Source of the DNA: Alphaproteobacteria bacterium | GTDB lineage: Bacteria; Pseudomonadota; Alphaproteobacteria; UBA7985; JAUIBT01 | Assembly: GCA_030428565.1 (NCBI GenBank) | Contig: JAUIDR010000018.1 | Span: forward strand, 1 to 58,803 | Length of the DNA stretch: 58,803 bases | Direction: 5' to 3' | Shown here: positions 41,250 to 50,866 of the stretch, in pieces | Position numbering within the stretch: the first letter of the stretch is position 1 | Layout of the letters: the number at the start of each line of letters is the position of its first letter | Notes under the pieces: generated by a model | The model's input: the letters and a program-made list of their open reading frames with translations, nothing else | Databases searched by the model: none | Told to the model about the DNA's origin: nothing | Program-made: the position numbers and the translations under genes

Positions 41250-43030
41250 GGCTCGCTTTCGTTTGATTTGGATGGTGTGGCTTCGCCAAGCGGGCCTTCG
41301 GCGCAGCGGATCAAGTGAACCCGAAAGCAAGCACCGGGCCAAGCGCTGTCGGCGGCACCATTGCCCGCGCTCAGTTGGCCGCCAAAATCGTCGATTATGC
41401 TGTAAGAGATCGACAGCCCCAGCCCCAAACCTTCGCCGACACCTTTGGTCGTGAAAAAGGGGTCGAAGACTTTGGGAATGACCTCGGGTTCCAGGCCGGT
41501 GCCGTTATCAGCGACCCAGATATCGACGTGGCCTTCGTCAAAACTAACCCAGACCTGGATCATTGGCGTCGGTTGCGCCTCGCGGGTGGCTTGGATGGCA
41601 TTTGAAATCAAATTGACGATGACCTGTTGCAGACGGATTTGGCCAGCTTGCACCCAAAGCGCCTGTTCGGGAGGGCGAAAATCCAGCGTCACCCCTTCAG
41701 ATTTTAGGCGCCCCGACATGATCTCTAAAGCGTCGCCCAGCACCGCGGACACGGGTACAATCGACAGGGTCTCTCGCGGCTTGCGCGCGAAGTTTCGCAA
41801 GTGCTTAGAAATGGCGGCCAAGCGCTGAACCATGTCGCGCACTTGTTCTAGATTGTCGAGGCCCGCGTCAACGTCATCGCGCTCCAAAAGCACCACCGCG
41901 TTATCAACATACGAGGAGATAGCAGCCAGTGGCTGATTGAATTCGTGGCTCAGTACGGCCGACATTTGCCCCAGCGCGGCGAGCTTGCTGGTCTGTACCA
42001 GGCCAGCTTGGGCGGTGCGCAATTCCTGCTCGGTCTGCTTGCGCTCTTCGACTTCGCGTGCCAGCTGGGAGTTGGAGCGCGAGAGCTCTTGCGTGCGCTG
42101 GCGGACAAGGCGGTCAAGGCGCTGTGCTAGGTCGCGTGCGCGTAGGCTCTGAATAGTGGCGCGCTGACTGCGAGCGAAAATCCACAAGATGGCTGCCGAC
42201 AGCAGGAGGCAAACCGCAAAGGCAAGCAAACCAGAGGTCAGGCCGGTCCATTGCGCGGGTGCCGGCGATAAGAATAGTTGCAGGGTCCAACCAAACTGGG
42301 GCAGCGCGCTTGAATAGGCGCGCATGCTTGTCAATCCTGCTTCATGGGCAAGCGATAGCGTGTTGCCTAACGTGCGCGCGCCTTCCTGGTCAATGGTGCG
42401 CACGGGGTAGGGGGCCAGCGCCCAGATCTGTTCGAGTTGGCTCAGTCCAAGCGCCACGACCAAGGCGCCCAGATAGCGGCCATGGTCGCGGATTCCGTGC
42501 GAAAACAGGTAGACCGGCTCTTGCGCTAGGGGTTCAAGACCCGCTGGCCGTGCCAAATAGGCACGGCCCAGGCGGCCTTGGCGCGGGGCGTTTTGCAAGT
42601 CGGGTTGCGCGATTTCAGCCGCGGTCAAGACATCGCGAGAGCTGAACAAGCGATGTTCCTGATCCACGAGCACCACGTCCAGCGCAGCGGTTAGACCGGT
42701 CAGGCGTTCAAGTCGGCGCTCAAGTTCCGCCCGGTTGCCGGGTTGATCGGGTTCGCGCAAGAAAGCGATCATAGTCGGATGTTCTGAAAACAGCGCTGGC
42801 AGGGGGCGATATCGGTCGAAGACCCGCTTGAAGGCCTCAAGCTGCAAGGCAAGCTGCACTTGGCCGCTGCGATCTATTTCAGCCATGTGCAATCGGAGCC
42901 CAAGTGCGCTCACCACTAGGCTGACAACGATGCTGGCAAGGCCAAGGGCTGTGGCCAGGGCCGCCACCTGGCGGCGCATGCGCGCCAATGCGGCTTGGAC
43001 GGTTTCGGTTCGCGGGGGCGTGGCGGCCAT
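41246..43030 (-). CDS. dctB: DctB-type sensor histidine kinase
   Basis: 594 residues. Two membrane helices (about 21-46 and 265-290) frame a periplasmic sensor of double-PAS type length. A coiled coil (LVRQRTQELSRSNSQLAREVEE) leads to the histidine box SHEFNQPLAAI and the ATPase domain with NLISNAIQATREA, DNGTGLEP, FDPFFTTKGVGEGLGLGLS. These match DctB. It would sense a dicarboxylate and phosphorylate the coupled regulator. Divergent from thrC across about 200 bp. Confidence 0.92.
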   Translation of the reverse strand: MAATPPRTETVQAALARMRRQVAALATALGLASIVVSLVVSALGLRLHMAEIDRSGQVQLALQLEAFKRVFDRYRPLPALFSEHPTMIAFLREPDQPGNRAELERRLERLTGLTAALDVVLVDQEHRLFSSRDVLTAAEIAQPDLQNAPRQGRLGRAYLARPAGLEPLAQEPVYLFSHGIRDHGRYLGALVVALGLSQLEQIWALAPYPVRTIDQEGARTLGNTLSLAHEAGLTSMRAYSSALPQFGWTLQLFLSPAPAQWTGLTSGLLAFAVCLLLSAAILWIFARSQRATIQSLRARDLAQRLDRLVRQRTQELSRSNSQLAREVEERKQTEQELRTAQAGLVQTSKLAALGQMSAVLSHEFNQPLAAISSYVDNAVVLLERDDVDAGLDNLEQVRDMVQRLAAISKHLRNFARKPRETLSIVPVSAVLGDALEIMSGRLKSEGVTLDFRPPEQALWVQAGQIRLQQVIVNLISNAIQATREAQPTPMIQVWVSFDEGHVDIWVADNGTGLEPEVIPKVFDPFFTTKGVGEGLGLGLSISYSIIDDFGGQLSAGNGAADSAWPGACFRVHLIRCAEGPLGEATPSKSNESEP

Positions 43031-43231
43031 GCCGACGGCATCCTTGCTGGGGTTAGTGCGGCTAGCTTAGGCTTGATATTTGCCCGCAGGCAAGCACGCG
43101 AATTTTTGTGCCAGCTTGTGGACGCTCCGGCAAGTTGCGCCTTGAGCTGGCGCGGCACCTGCTTTAGGTCTGGGCGTACAACGGGACTATCGATTCCCGT
43201 GCTAGCTCCCCCGCAAGAAATGAGTACCGGC

Positions 43232-44623
43232 ATGCAGTATATCTCCACCCGTGGACAGGCCCCCGCTTTGGGTTTTGAAGATACCTTGTTGGGCGGTCTT
43301 GCGCCCGACGGCGGTCTCTATTTTCCGGAGAGCTGGCCGCAGGTCAGCCCGGAGCAGCTGGCCAGCTGGCGCACCGCCTCCTATGCCGATATCGCCAAGC
43401 AGGTCATGGCCCCCTTTGTCGCCGGTTCGATTGAGACCGCAGCCTTTGAAGCCATGGTCGATGAGACCTATGCCAGCTTTACACACAAAGCCGTCGCGCC
43501 GCTAAAGCAGCTAGACGAAAAAGTCTGGTTCATGGAGCTTTTCCACGGCCCGACGTTGGCCTTCAAAGACTATGCGTTGCAACTGGTCGGGCGTATGTTC
43601 GATCATGTGCTCGCCAAGCGCGGCCAACGCTTGACGGTCGTGGGGGCGACCTCGGGCGATACGGGCTCGGCGGCGATAGCAGCCTGTGCTGGGCTTGAGA
43701 ATGTGGACATTACAATCCTGTTCCCTCAAGGCCGCGTTTCACCCGTGCAACAGAGGCAAATGACGACCGTCGATGCGGACAATGTTCGCTGCATCGCACT
43801 GGAAGGCACCTTTGATGACTGCCAAGACCGTGTGAAGGACATGTTCAATGATGCGGCGTTCCGCGCCGAGGTTGGCTTGGGTGCCGTCAACTCGATCAAC
43901 TGGGGCCGGGTCATGGCGCAAATCGTCTACTACGCGGTGGCGGCGGCGCGTTTGGCGGGGCCTGAGCGTCCCATCGATATCAGCGTGCCTACCGGCAACT
44001 ATGGCAATGTGCTAGCGGGATACTGCGCCAAGCGTATGGGGCTTCCCATTGCGCGCTTGGGTGTCGCGACCAACCGCAACGACATTCTGACCCGCTTCTT
44101 GGAGCAGGGCGATATGTCCATTCGCCCGGTGGAGCCCTCTTTAGCGCCGTCGATGGATATTCAAATCAGCTCAAATTTTGAGCGCTATTTGTTTGAGGCC
44201 ATGGATCGCGATGGCGCAGCCGTCGATCAGGTCATGCGCGATTTTAGAGCCAGCGGCAAGCTGAGCTTAGCGCAGGGCGTCTGGCAGATGTGTCACGGTG
44301 ACTTCGCGGCCTATCGTTTGGACGACGACGGGATATTGGCCGAAATTGCGCGCATCAAACAAGAGACTGGCGAGGTTCTGGACCCGCACTCCGTCATTTC
44401 GGTTTCGCAGGCACAAAACGACAGCCGTTTTGAAAACCCCGTTGTAGCCATGGGCACCGCACATCCGGCGAAGTTCCCGGACGCGGTGCAGCAAGCAGTG
44501 GGGCAGCGCCCAGAATTGCCGAGCCACATGGCCGACCTGTTCCAGCGTAGGGAGCGCTTCGAAGTCATGGGCAATGATCTTACCGCACTGCAAGATTTCG
44601 TGCGCGCCAACCGGCGGACGTAG
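43232..44623 (+). CDS. thrC: Threonine synthase
   Basis: 463 residues from the ATG at 43232, chosen because the family starts MxYISTRG; another ATG lies four codons earlier. N-terminal segment LGGLAPDGGLYFPESWP, PLP lysine in LAFKDYALQL, phosphate-binding region SGDTGSAAI, and NSINWGRVMAQIVYY. It converts O-phosphohomoserine to threonine. The M16 peptidase gene follows two bases after the stop, a common order in alphaproteobacteria. Confidence 0.95.
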   Translation: MQYISTRGQAPALGFEDTLLGGLAPDGGLYFPESWPQVSPEQLASWRTASYADIAKQVMAPFVAGSIETAAFEAMVDETYASFTHKAVAPLKQLDEKVWFMELFHGPTLAFKDYALQLVGRMFDHVLAKRGQRLTVVGATSGDTGSAAIAACAGLENVDITILFPQGRVSPVQQRQMTTVDADNVRCIALEGTFDDCQDRVKDMFNDAAFRAEVGLGAVNSINWGRVMAQIVYYAVAAARLAGPERPIDISVPTGNYGNVLAGYCAKRMGLPIARLGVATNRNDILTRFLEQGDMSIRPVEPSLAPSMDIQISSNFERYLFEAMDRDGAAVDQVMRDFRASGKLSLAQGVWQMCHGDFAAYRLDDDGILAEIARIKQETGEVLDPHSVISVSQAQNDSRFENPVVAMGTAHPAKFPDAVQQAVGQRPELPSHMADLFQRRERFEVMGNDLTALQDFVRANRRT

Positions 44624-44625
44624 CC

Positions 44626-45927
44626 TTGACCCACACCCCTGCACAGGCCAAACCAACGCCAATGGATCACATGGAAATCAAGCGACTCGATAACGGCGCG
44701 CGGTTGGTGCTGGATCGCCGCCCGCATGCGGCCTCTATCGCTGTCGGCACTTGGATCACGGCGGGCTCGCGCGACGAGGCGGCGGCGCAGGCCGGGCTAG
44801 CCCACGCCCTTGAGCATATGGCTTTCAAAGGCTCGGACCGACGCAGTGGTGAGGAGATCGCGCGCGCCATTGATGCCGTCGGCGGTGACTTGGACGCTTA
44901 TACCAGCCGCGAAGCCACGGCCTTCTATGCACAAATCCTGCCTGAAGATTTGGGGCTGGGACTCGATTTGGTGTCCGATTTAGCGCTGCGACCGCGCTTG
45001 GATGCTCAAGATTGGCGTTTGGAAGCCGATGTTATCTGTCACGAGATCGCGCAGACCCAAGATACGCCCGACGATATCTTGTTCGATTACTTCCAAGAGA
45101 CCTGCTATCCCGGGCACCCGCTCGGACGCTCGATTCTGGGTTCTGAAGCCAGCGTGCAAGCACTGACGATCGAGAATTTTAAGCGCTTTCGTGCCCAGCA
45201 CTATAGTCCTGATCGGTTAATCTTTGCCGCCTCTGGGCCGCTGGAAATGGCGCGCTTTGAAGATGCAATTGCCCCGCATTTGCCGGCTCTGCCCGCGAGC
45301 GCGGGGGGCGGCGTGGCAACAAATCACGATGCGCCACGCTTCCAGGCATCCCGGTTTTTGCAAGCGCGGGAGATGGAGCAGGCACAGATCCTTGTGGGTT
45401 GGCCGTCGGTGGCACAGAGTGACCCGCGCTCCTATGCCTATGTCCTGCTGAGCCACATGCTGGGCTATGGCGGGGCCTCGCATCTGTTTATGGATATTCG
45501 CGAGCGGCGCGGGCTCGCCTATATGGTCTATGCCTCGACCCAGTTCTTTAGTGATGCGGGTCAGCTCTACGTCCATGCCAGTACGGCCGCAGGGCAGGTG
45601 CCAGCCTATTTAGAGGCCCTGCAAGATTTGATTCTGCGCTTGCCGAGCCTCCTAACCGAATCAGACCTTCAGCGTGCCAAGGCACAGTTCCGGGCGGGTA
45701 CCTTGATGGCACGCGATTCTGTCGGCGCTAACGTTCGCGCTTTGGCCCATCACTTGGCCTGGGCGCAAGAGCCCAAGCGCCTGGCCGACATCTTGGCGCA
45801 GGTTGAAGCGGTTCAATTGGATGAAATTTGCGCGTTGGCGGCTGGATTGGCGCAAAAGCCCGCTTTGACGGCGATCGCGCCGAAAGCCGCGCTGCCCAGT
45901 TTGCAGGCCTGGCACGACGGTCTCTAA
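44626..45927 (+). CDS. M16-family zinc peptidase (processing-peptidase-like)
   Basis: 433 residues from a TTG start; ATG codons at 44662 and 44671 are alternatives. Inverted zinc motif HALEH (His60, Glu63, His64) with the distal Glu in EADVICHEIAQT. The C-terminal half keeps the inactive-half fold and the GYGGASHLFMDIRERRGLAY segment. Bacterial relatives resemble mitochondrial processing peptidase beta; substrates unknown. Cytoplasmic as far as can be seen (no signal peptide). It follows thrC in tight linkage. Confidence 0.9.
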   Translation: MTHTPAQAKPTPMDHMEIKRLDNGARLVLDRRPHAASIAVGTWITAGSRDEAAAQAGLAHALEHMAFKGSDRRSGEEIARAIDAVGGDLDAYTSREATAFYAQILPEDLGLGLDLVSDLALRPRLDAQDWRLEADVICHEIAQTQDTPDDILFDYFQETCYPGHPLGRSILGSEASVQALTIENFKRFRAQHYSPDRLIFAASGPLEMARFEDAIAPHLPALPASAGGGVATNHDAPRFQASRFLQAREMEQAQILVGWPSVAQSDPRSYAYVLLSHMLGYGGASHLFMDIRERRGLAYMVYASTQFFSDAGQLYVHASTAAGQVPAYLEALQDLILRLPSLLTESDLQRAKAQFRAGTLMARDSVGANVRALAHHLAWAQEPKRLADILAQVEAVQLDEICALAAGLAQKPALTAIAPKAALPSLQAWHDGL

Positions 45928-45994
45928 GGCTCGCGGCTGGCGGGGCGTTGGCTCGCGGTCCTTGCCGCAAATGCTGTCGCGCATAGTGCTTAGA

Positions 45995-46047
45995 CTTGCG
46001 TCAAAAACAAGACGCAAGAGCGAGGGGCCGAGGCCAATGCAGGCCCC
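45995..46047. terminator. Two hairpins between convergent genes
   Basis: First stem CTTGCGTC (45995-46002) and GACGCAAG (46011-46018). Second stem GGGGCC (46024-46029) and GGCCCC (46042-46047) followed by ATTCTCTTT. Together they could end the M16 peptidase transcript, and the lipoprotein transcript from the other side; neither has a long T-run. Confidence 0.45.
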
Positions 46048-46054
46048 ATTCTCT

Positions 46055-46867
46055 TTACAGCTTTTCTAAATTACCCGGTTGAATGCCGGTCACGATGACC
46101 GACGGACGCCCGGCTTCAGGGCCTTGCTCGCGCACAAAGAAGTAGGTGGGTGTCTTGCCCGGCTGCGGCGGTGGCATCATATAGACCGACGAGCAAATCG
46201 CGGGCCCGCCAAGGTCATAACAAAGCTGGTTCGAATAGGCGAACCAAGAACCCAAGAAGCGTTTGCCACGCGCACTGACACGCAGTTCAAGATTTTCGCC
46301 AAAGAAGCCGACCTGTCGATCATTGGAGCCATTGACCGAGGTCGAGTACACGGTATTGCCCGCAAACAGCTTGTTAATCTGAGTATCGTTTAGGCGGTAC
46401 TGCGGCTGGATGGACCCCAGAATTGAGGGGCCGGTGTTGGCGGTCTCATAGCCCGGCGGCGGGAACTGACCGGGCTGTCCAGACGGCGCGGCAGTGCCGC
46501 CCGGAACAGCGCTGGCGGCCTGGGGGATCGGTTGCATTTCGGGAACGCCTTGAGTGCCCTGATAGGTCGGCGTTGCGGTCGGGCCGTAAGGCGGGGCGAT
46601 ATAGCCCAAATTGCTCTGATCGCCCGAGGCAGTCTGCTGCAGATAATTCTGGGTGCCGGGGTAGTAGGCCTGCTGGTTGACTGGCGCGGCGGTTTGGTCG
46701 GCTTGCACGGTCTCTTGCCCAGCCTTCTGCTTTTGCAAGCTGCCTAGATTGTTTTGAAAGCTGGAATAAACCTGTGCCTCCAGCGAACTGGGATTTTCCG
46801 GGGGCTGGCAAGCGCTTAGCGCCATCAAGGAGCCTCCCAGGACCAATGCGATGCTGAACTTGTTCAT
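46055..46867 (-). CDS. Proline/glutamine-rich lipoprotein of unknown function
   Basis: 270 residues from the ATG at 46867. Signal peptide with lipobox LSAC (Cys at residue 20). A Gln/Pro/Thr/Tyr-rich stretch (about residues 30-150) is likely flexible. The C-terminal 110 residues look folded: LNDTQINKLFAGNTVYS, ELRVSARGKRFLGSWFAY and CYDLGGPAICSSVY with two Cys. I do not recognise the family, though the C-terminal block could be a small conserved domain. Stands alone between convergent and divergent neighbours. Confidence 0.75.
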   Translation of the reverse strand: MNKFSIALVLGGSLMALSACQPPENPSSLEAQVYSSFQNNLGSLQKQKAGQETVQADQTAAPVNQQAYYPGTQNYLQQTASGDQSNLGYIAPPYGPTATPTYQGTQGVPEMQPIPQAASAVPGGTAAPSGQPGQFPPPGYETANTGPSILGSIQPQYRLNDTQINKLFAGNTVYSTSVNGSNDRQVGFFGENLELRVSARGKRFLGSWFAYSNQLCYDLGGPAICSSVYMMPPPQPGKTPTYFFVREQGPEAGRPSVIVTGIQPGNLEKL

Positions 46868-47161
46868 CTTATCCACGCTCTCTTTGCGACCCAGGGTTGA
46901 TTGTTGGGGCGAAACCTCGGTAGGCTCTCCGCCCTTTTGTGTTTGCAAAACGCCAGACAGGCCGTCAAGGGGCAAAGCCGCGCTTAACCGTCTAGTTGCT
47001 ACAGCAGGGCCGGATTGTGGCTTGATTAGGACGTTTTAGGCGAATTTTGGCGACCGCTGTGGATTGGGCTTGCCAAACCTGGGTGGTTTAAGCTTACTGC
47101 TGCGCACTCCCAAATAGGCACCGCAAGAGCGCCGGGGGCGAAACGATCTTTGGGGATTTGC

Positions 47162-47995
47162 ATGCCAGCAGAGCTTCTGCACCACGATATATATTGGCCC
47201 AATCAACTAGGGGGTGAATCGGCGCAGGCGCCTTTTACCGCCAAAGACTGCCCTATCGTGTTCTTGCACGGCATGGGCTCCAATGGTCGCGATTGGAAAT
47301 TTCAAATCGAACACTTCCGCGACCAAGGCCCCATCGTAACGATCGATCTGCGCGGGCACGGCAATAGTTCGGGCCACGATGGGGAATTCTCGATCCCGCA
47401 GTTCCGCGATGATGTGGTGCTAACCCTCGATCACTTGGGTATCCAGCGCGCGCACTTGGTCGGGCTATCGTTGGGCGGCGCGGTGGCCGCCGATGTGGGA
47501 TTGGAATACCCGGGCCGCGTCGCTTCTTTAACCCTGGTCAATGCGCCCATGGAACTGAAGCCGCACTCTCTAAAAGACTTTGTGATGGGGCTACAGCGGC
47601 TGAGCATGGCGCTGTTTTGCTCACGTGCCTACCTTGCAAAGATTATGGGCGCGAAGCTTTTCCCTAAGCCGGAACAAGAATCCTTGCGCCAGTCGCTGGC
47701 AGAGAGCTTTGAGGAGCTGGACCGCTGGGCCTATATCCGCACGCTCTTTTCCTTAGCGCGGCTAAACCTTCGCGATCGACTTGACCAATTGAAAATGCCG
47801 ACATTGGTCGTCAGCGGTGATCGTGACTATTGGCCGGTGGCCGAAAAGCAAGCCGATGCCAAACGCATCCCCAAGGGCTGCTTTGTCCTGATCGAAGACT
47901 CGGGCCACGCCACGCCGGCCGATCAGCCCGCGCGCTTTAACGACCAGCTCGCGAATTTCTTGCGTAATTTCTCAAGCCGTGCGCAAATGATTTAG
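47162..47995 (+). CDS. Alpha/beta hydrolase
   Basis: 277 residues from the ATG at 47162. Oxyanion segment FLHGMGSNGRDW, nucleophile Ser in GLSLGG, acid in SGDRDYWP, and His in EDSGHATP near the end. Cytoplasmic. Lactonase, esterase and haloperoxidase-type members share this pattern, so the substrate stays open. The DMT permease gene follows on the same strand after a short gap. Confidence 0.85.
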   Translation: MPAELLHHDIYWPNQLGGESAQAPFTAKDCPIVFLHGMGSNGRDWKFQIEHFRDQGPIVTIDLRGHGNSSGHDGEFSIPQFRDDVVLTLDHLGIQRAHLVGLSLGGAVAADVGLEYPGRVASLTLVNAPMELKPHSLKDFVMGLQRLSMALFCSRAYLAKIMGAKLFPKPEQESLRQSLAESFEELDRWAYIRTLFSLARLNLRDRLDQLKMPTLVVSGDRDYWPVAEKQADAKRIPKGCFVLIEDSGHATPADQPARFNDQLANFLRNFSSRAQMI

Positions 47996-48084
47996 CGCTC
48001 GCTCAGACTGCGGATCTCAGCGGTCTCAACCCCGGATCACAGCAAGCGGCGCACCTAACTTCATACCGTTTGAAAGTCAGCGTG

Positions 48085-49017
48085 ATGACACGGGTTGAAT
48101 TTGTCATGCGCCCCTTGGATTGGGCCTTGCTGGGCCTCTTATCCCTGCTGTGGGGCAGTGCTTTTTTTTGGACGACAATTGCCTTACAGAGCGTGCCGCC
48201 TGCATGGATTGTCTCTACGCGCTTGAGCTTGGCGGCGCTCGCGATGCTGGTCTTCTTGAAGGTGACGGGTGCAAACTGGCCCAAGCGGTTGGTAGACTGG
48301 CGCGCGCTGGCCATCTTAGGGCTGCTGTCGAACCTTATTCCATTTACGGCCTACACCTTGTCCCAAGTCTACATCTCTTCGGCCATGGCAGCGGTGTTGA
48401 ATGCCTTCACCCCGCTTTCGGTGCTGGTGCTGAGCCAAATCTTTCGCTTGGAAGACCGCATGACCTGGTTCAACACCACGGGCGCCTTGTTGGGCATTTC
48501 AGGGGTGGCGGTGCTTATGTTGCCGAGCTTGCAAGGCCAGGGTTGGGCGCAGGCAATCGGTGTCGCGTTCGCGCTGCTGGCCGCGCTTTTCTACGCCATC
48601 GGCTCGTTGTTTGCCCGCCGCCATCAGACGATCGAGCCCGCGGTCATGGCCACCGGAATGCTGAGCTTTGCAGCACTATTCTCTTTGCCTATCGCTTTGG
48701 TCTCAACGCAAGGCTTGCCCCAGTGGCCGGGCATGGGTACGGCCGGTGCCTTGGTGGTGCTGGGTCTGCTATCGACCGCATTGGCCTACTTGGTGTTCTT
48801 CAATTTGCTAAAGCGTGTCGGTTCGGCGAATGCCTCGACGGTGGCTCTATTGTTGCCGGTTACGGCTTTGTTGCTGGGCGTTCTGGTGCTGCATGAGCGC
48901 TTTACCTTGTTGAACCTGGGCGCAATGATTTTGGTCTTTTTGGGTCTGGTGTTCATCGACGGGCGCGTACCGCGTTGGCTCCTGCGCCGCGCGCGTGGCC
49001 AGGTCTTGGCCGACTAG
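48085..49017 (+). CDS. DMT-superfamily permease (EamA)
   Basis: 310 residues from the ATG at 48085; an in-frame TTG at 48070 and ATG at 48106 are alternatives. Ten predicted helices in two EamA repeats, with LLSLLWGSAFFWTTIAL at the start and LFYAIGSLFARRHQ before the second half. Probably an amino-acid or metabolite exporter. The stop lies 12 bp from that of the convergent histidine kinase. Confidence 0.87.
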   Translation: MTRVEFVMRPLDWALLGLLSLLWGSAFFWTTIALQSVPPAWIVSTRLSLAALAMLVFLKVTGANWPKRLVDWRALAILGLLSNLIPFTAYTLSQVYISSAMAAVLNAFTPLSVLVLSQIFRLEDRMTWFNTTGALLGISGVAVLMLPSLQGQGWAQAIGVAFALLAALFYAIGSLFARRHQTIEPAVMATGMLSFAALFSLPIALVSTQGLPQWPGMGTAGALVVLGLLSTALAYLVFFNLLKRVGSANASTVALLLPVTALLLGVLVLHERFTLLNLGAMILVFLGLVFIDGRVPRWLLRRARGQVLAD

Positions 49018-49029
49018 GCTTTGGCCGCG

Positions 49030-50781
49030 CTAGACCTTCAGAACTCCGCGCGGATTGGGCACCAAGGGAAAGACCAACTCAAAGCAAGCGCCGCCTTGAT
49101 CGGGCAAATAGCGGATTTGCCCGCCGATACCTTCCAGCAAGGACTTGACCAGCGACAGACCTAGGCCGGTGCCGCCTAGTGGTCGATCGGTGGTAAAGAA
49201 AGGCTCAAAGATTTTCGGTTGGTTCGCCAACGAGACACCGGGTCCGTTGTCCAAAAACACAACGGTCACTTTCGACGGGCTCGCTTGGGGATGTCGTTGC
49301 GGGTGAAGGCGTTGCGGGTGAAGGCGTTGCGGGTTATGGCGTTGTGGGCCGGGCCGGGCGGATAGGCGCGGCGATGGCTCTGCGCTGCGCAGCGAAATTT
49401 GCAGGTTGTCCGCGCCGTGCTGAAAGGCGTTTTCGACCAAGTTCTTGATGATCGCGTAGAGGTCGTCTTCTGACATGGGCACGCGCAAGCGCCCGGCGGT
49501 CAAATCTTCTGGGTCGATTAGATCAATCGCGATATTTTGCTGCAAGTTCAGGGTCAAAGCATCGCTGAGGCTCGCAATATTGGTCGAACGGCCCTTGTCG
49601 GCTTCTGCACGGGCGAGCTCTAAAATTGAACCTACAATGCGGGTTAGCCGGTCTACGTCTTGATAGAGGTTGGCCAAGAACTGACGTTGGCGTTCCGGCG
49701 GCATATCCGCGTGGTCTTGCATCAGCTCAATCGCGCCGCGCATGGAGGTCAGCGGCGACTTGAGTTCGTGGCTAAGCTGGGCTGCAAAGGAGCGGATGTA
49801 ATCGGTGCGCTGTTCCAGGCTGTCGGCCATGGAGGTAAGGGCTTGCGATAGTTCGGCAATCTCGCGGGTTACCGGGTGAGGCAGGGGGCGCACGGCCCCG
49901 GTCTCGCCGCGACCGGCGCGCCGGGTCTGGGTAATCAAGGCCTGAACGGGCTGCGAAATGGTGAATGAGGTAAAGAGCGACAGCAAGACGATGGTGCTCA
50001 AAATGACCACGATCGCCATCAAGAACTGCGCGCCTTTGCCCTCAAAGGCGGTAATGAGGGTCACGGGGGTCTTGTGTAGCAGTACGGCGCCCAGTAGGCC
50101 GTCATCGTTCAAAATTGGCACAGCCAAGTGTACATCCAAGTTGGCCGATCGGCTGAAAAAGCTGAGCCATGTCGGGGTCTTAGCGGCTTCATTGGGTTGA
50201 CGACGTAAGACCGCACTTGTGCGCCCGGACAGCGCATCAATGATTTCTTCGCGATGGCGCAAGGAGACACCGATATCCAGGCTGGTCGAGGCAATGACCT
50301 GCCCTGCGGCATCCACAACGTCGATTTGGGCGCCGGTGACTTCCAGGCTCTTTTGCAAGATGGGGTGCATGACCGCGCCCGCGTAGTAGGCCAGCAGTGG
50401 CGGGTCTACCGACATGGGCACGGCCAGCGGCGCGGCGTCCATTAGGGTCGCGCTCGCCAGGTCTAGATGCGGCGTCAAAGTCGGAAGCACCGATTTGCTC
50501 AGCGTATCGACCGGCTTGATGAGTTGGTTAAAATCTGCATCGTCAATGGCCAGGCGGCGCGTCGTGGCTTCATAGGTCGCAGCAATCAAAACGCCCTGCG
50601 TGATGAGCCCGCTCTCGGTCTGGCGCAGCAGCGAGGATTCATAAACCCGTAACAGCAAGAAGCCAGCGACCGGCAGCGCCAACACCAGGATATTGACGCT
50701 AAACAGGATAAAGGCCAGGCGCGGACGCCAGGCCGTTAGCGGTCTGATCGGTAGCAGGCGGTGTAGCCAAGAAATGAGCAC
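49030..50781 (-). CDS. Two-component sensor histidine kinase with a repeat insert in the ATPase domain
   Basis: 583 residues, GTG start. Membrane helices at about 20-45 and 250-275, periplasmic sensor, HAMP, then the histidine box SHELKSPLTSMRGAIEL. The ATPase domain has an N box NLVENAFQH and G boxes DNGPGV and GGTGLGLSLVKSLLEG. Between them sits an unusual Pro/Gln/Arg/His repeat (PQRHNPQRLHPQRLHPQRHP) coded by tandem 15-bp units at about 49290-49347. Domain order recalls ChvG- or CreC-like kinases but does not settle which. Its partner regulator lies 85 bp upstream. Confidence 0.88.
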   Translation of the reverse strand: MLISWLHRLLPIRPLTAWRPRLAFILFSVNILVLALPVAGFLLLRVYESSLLRQTESGLITQGVLIAATYEATTRRLAIDDADFNQLIKPVDTLSKSVLPTLTPHLDLASATLMDAAPLAVPMSVDPPLLAYYAGAVMHPILQKSLEVTGAQIDVVDAAGQVIASTSLDIGVSLRHREEIIDALSGRTSAVLRRQPNEAAKTPTWLSFFSRSANLDVHLAVPILNDDGLLGAVLLHKTPVTLITAFEGKGAQFLMAIVVILSTIVLLSLFTSFTISQPVQALITQTRRAGRGETGAVRPLPHPVTREIAELSQALTSMADSLEQRTDYIRSFAAQLSHELKSPLTSMRGAIELMQDHADMPPERQRQFLANLYQDVDRLTRIVGSILELARAEADKGRSTNIASLSDALTLNLQQNIAIDLIDPEDLTAGRLRVPMSEDDLYAIIKNLVENAFQHGADNLQISLRSAEPSPRLSARPGPQRHNPQRLHPQRLHPQRHPQASPSKVTVVFLDNGPGVSLANQPKIFEPFFTTDRPLGGTGLGLSLVKSLLEGIGGQIRYLPDQGGACFELVFPLVPNPRGVLKV

Positions 50782-50866
50782 GAGGGCGGGGCTCCGATTG
50801 AAGGCGGGGGCGAGGAGGCCAAAGCTGCGGGCGGTTGACGGCTAGCCAGCGGCCCGTTGCGGTGAC

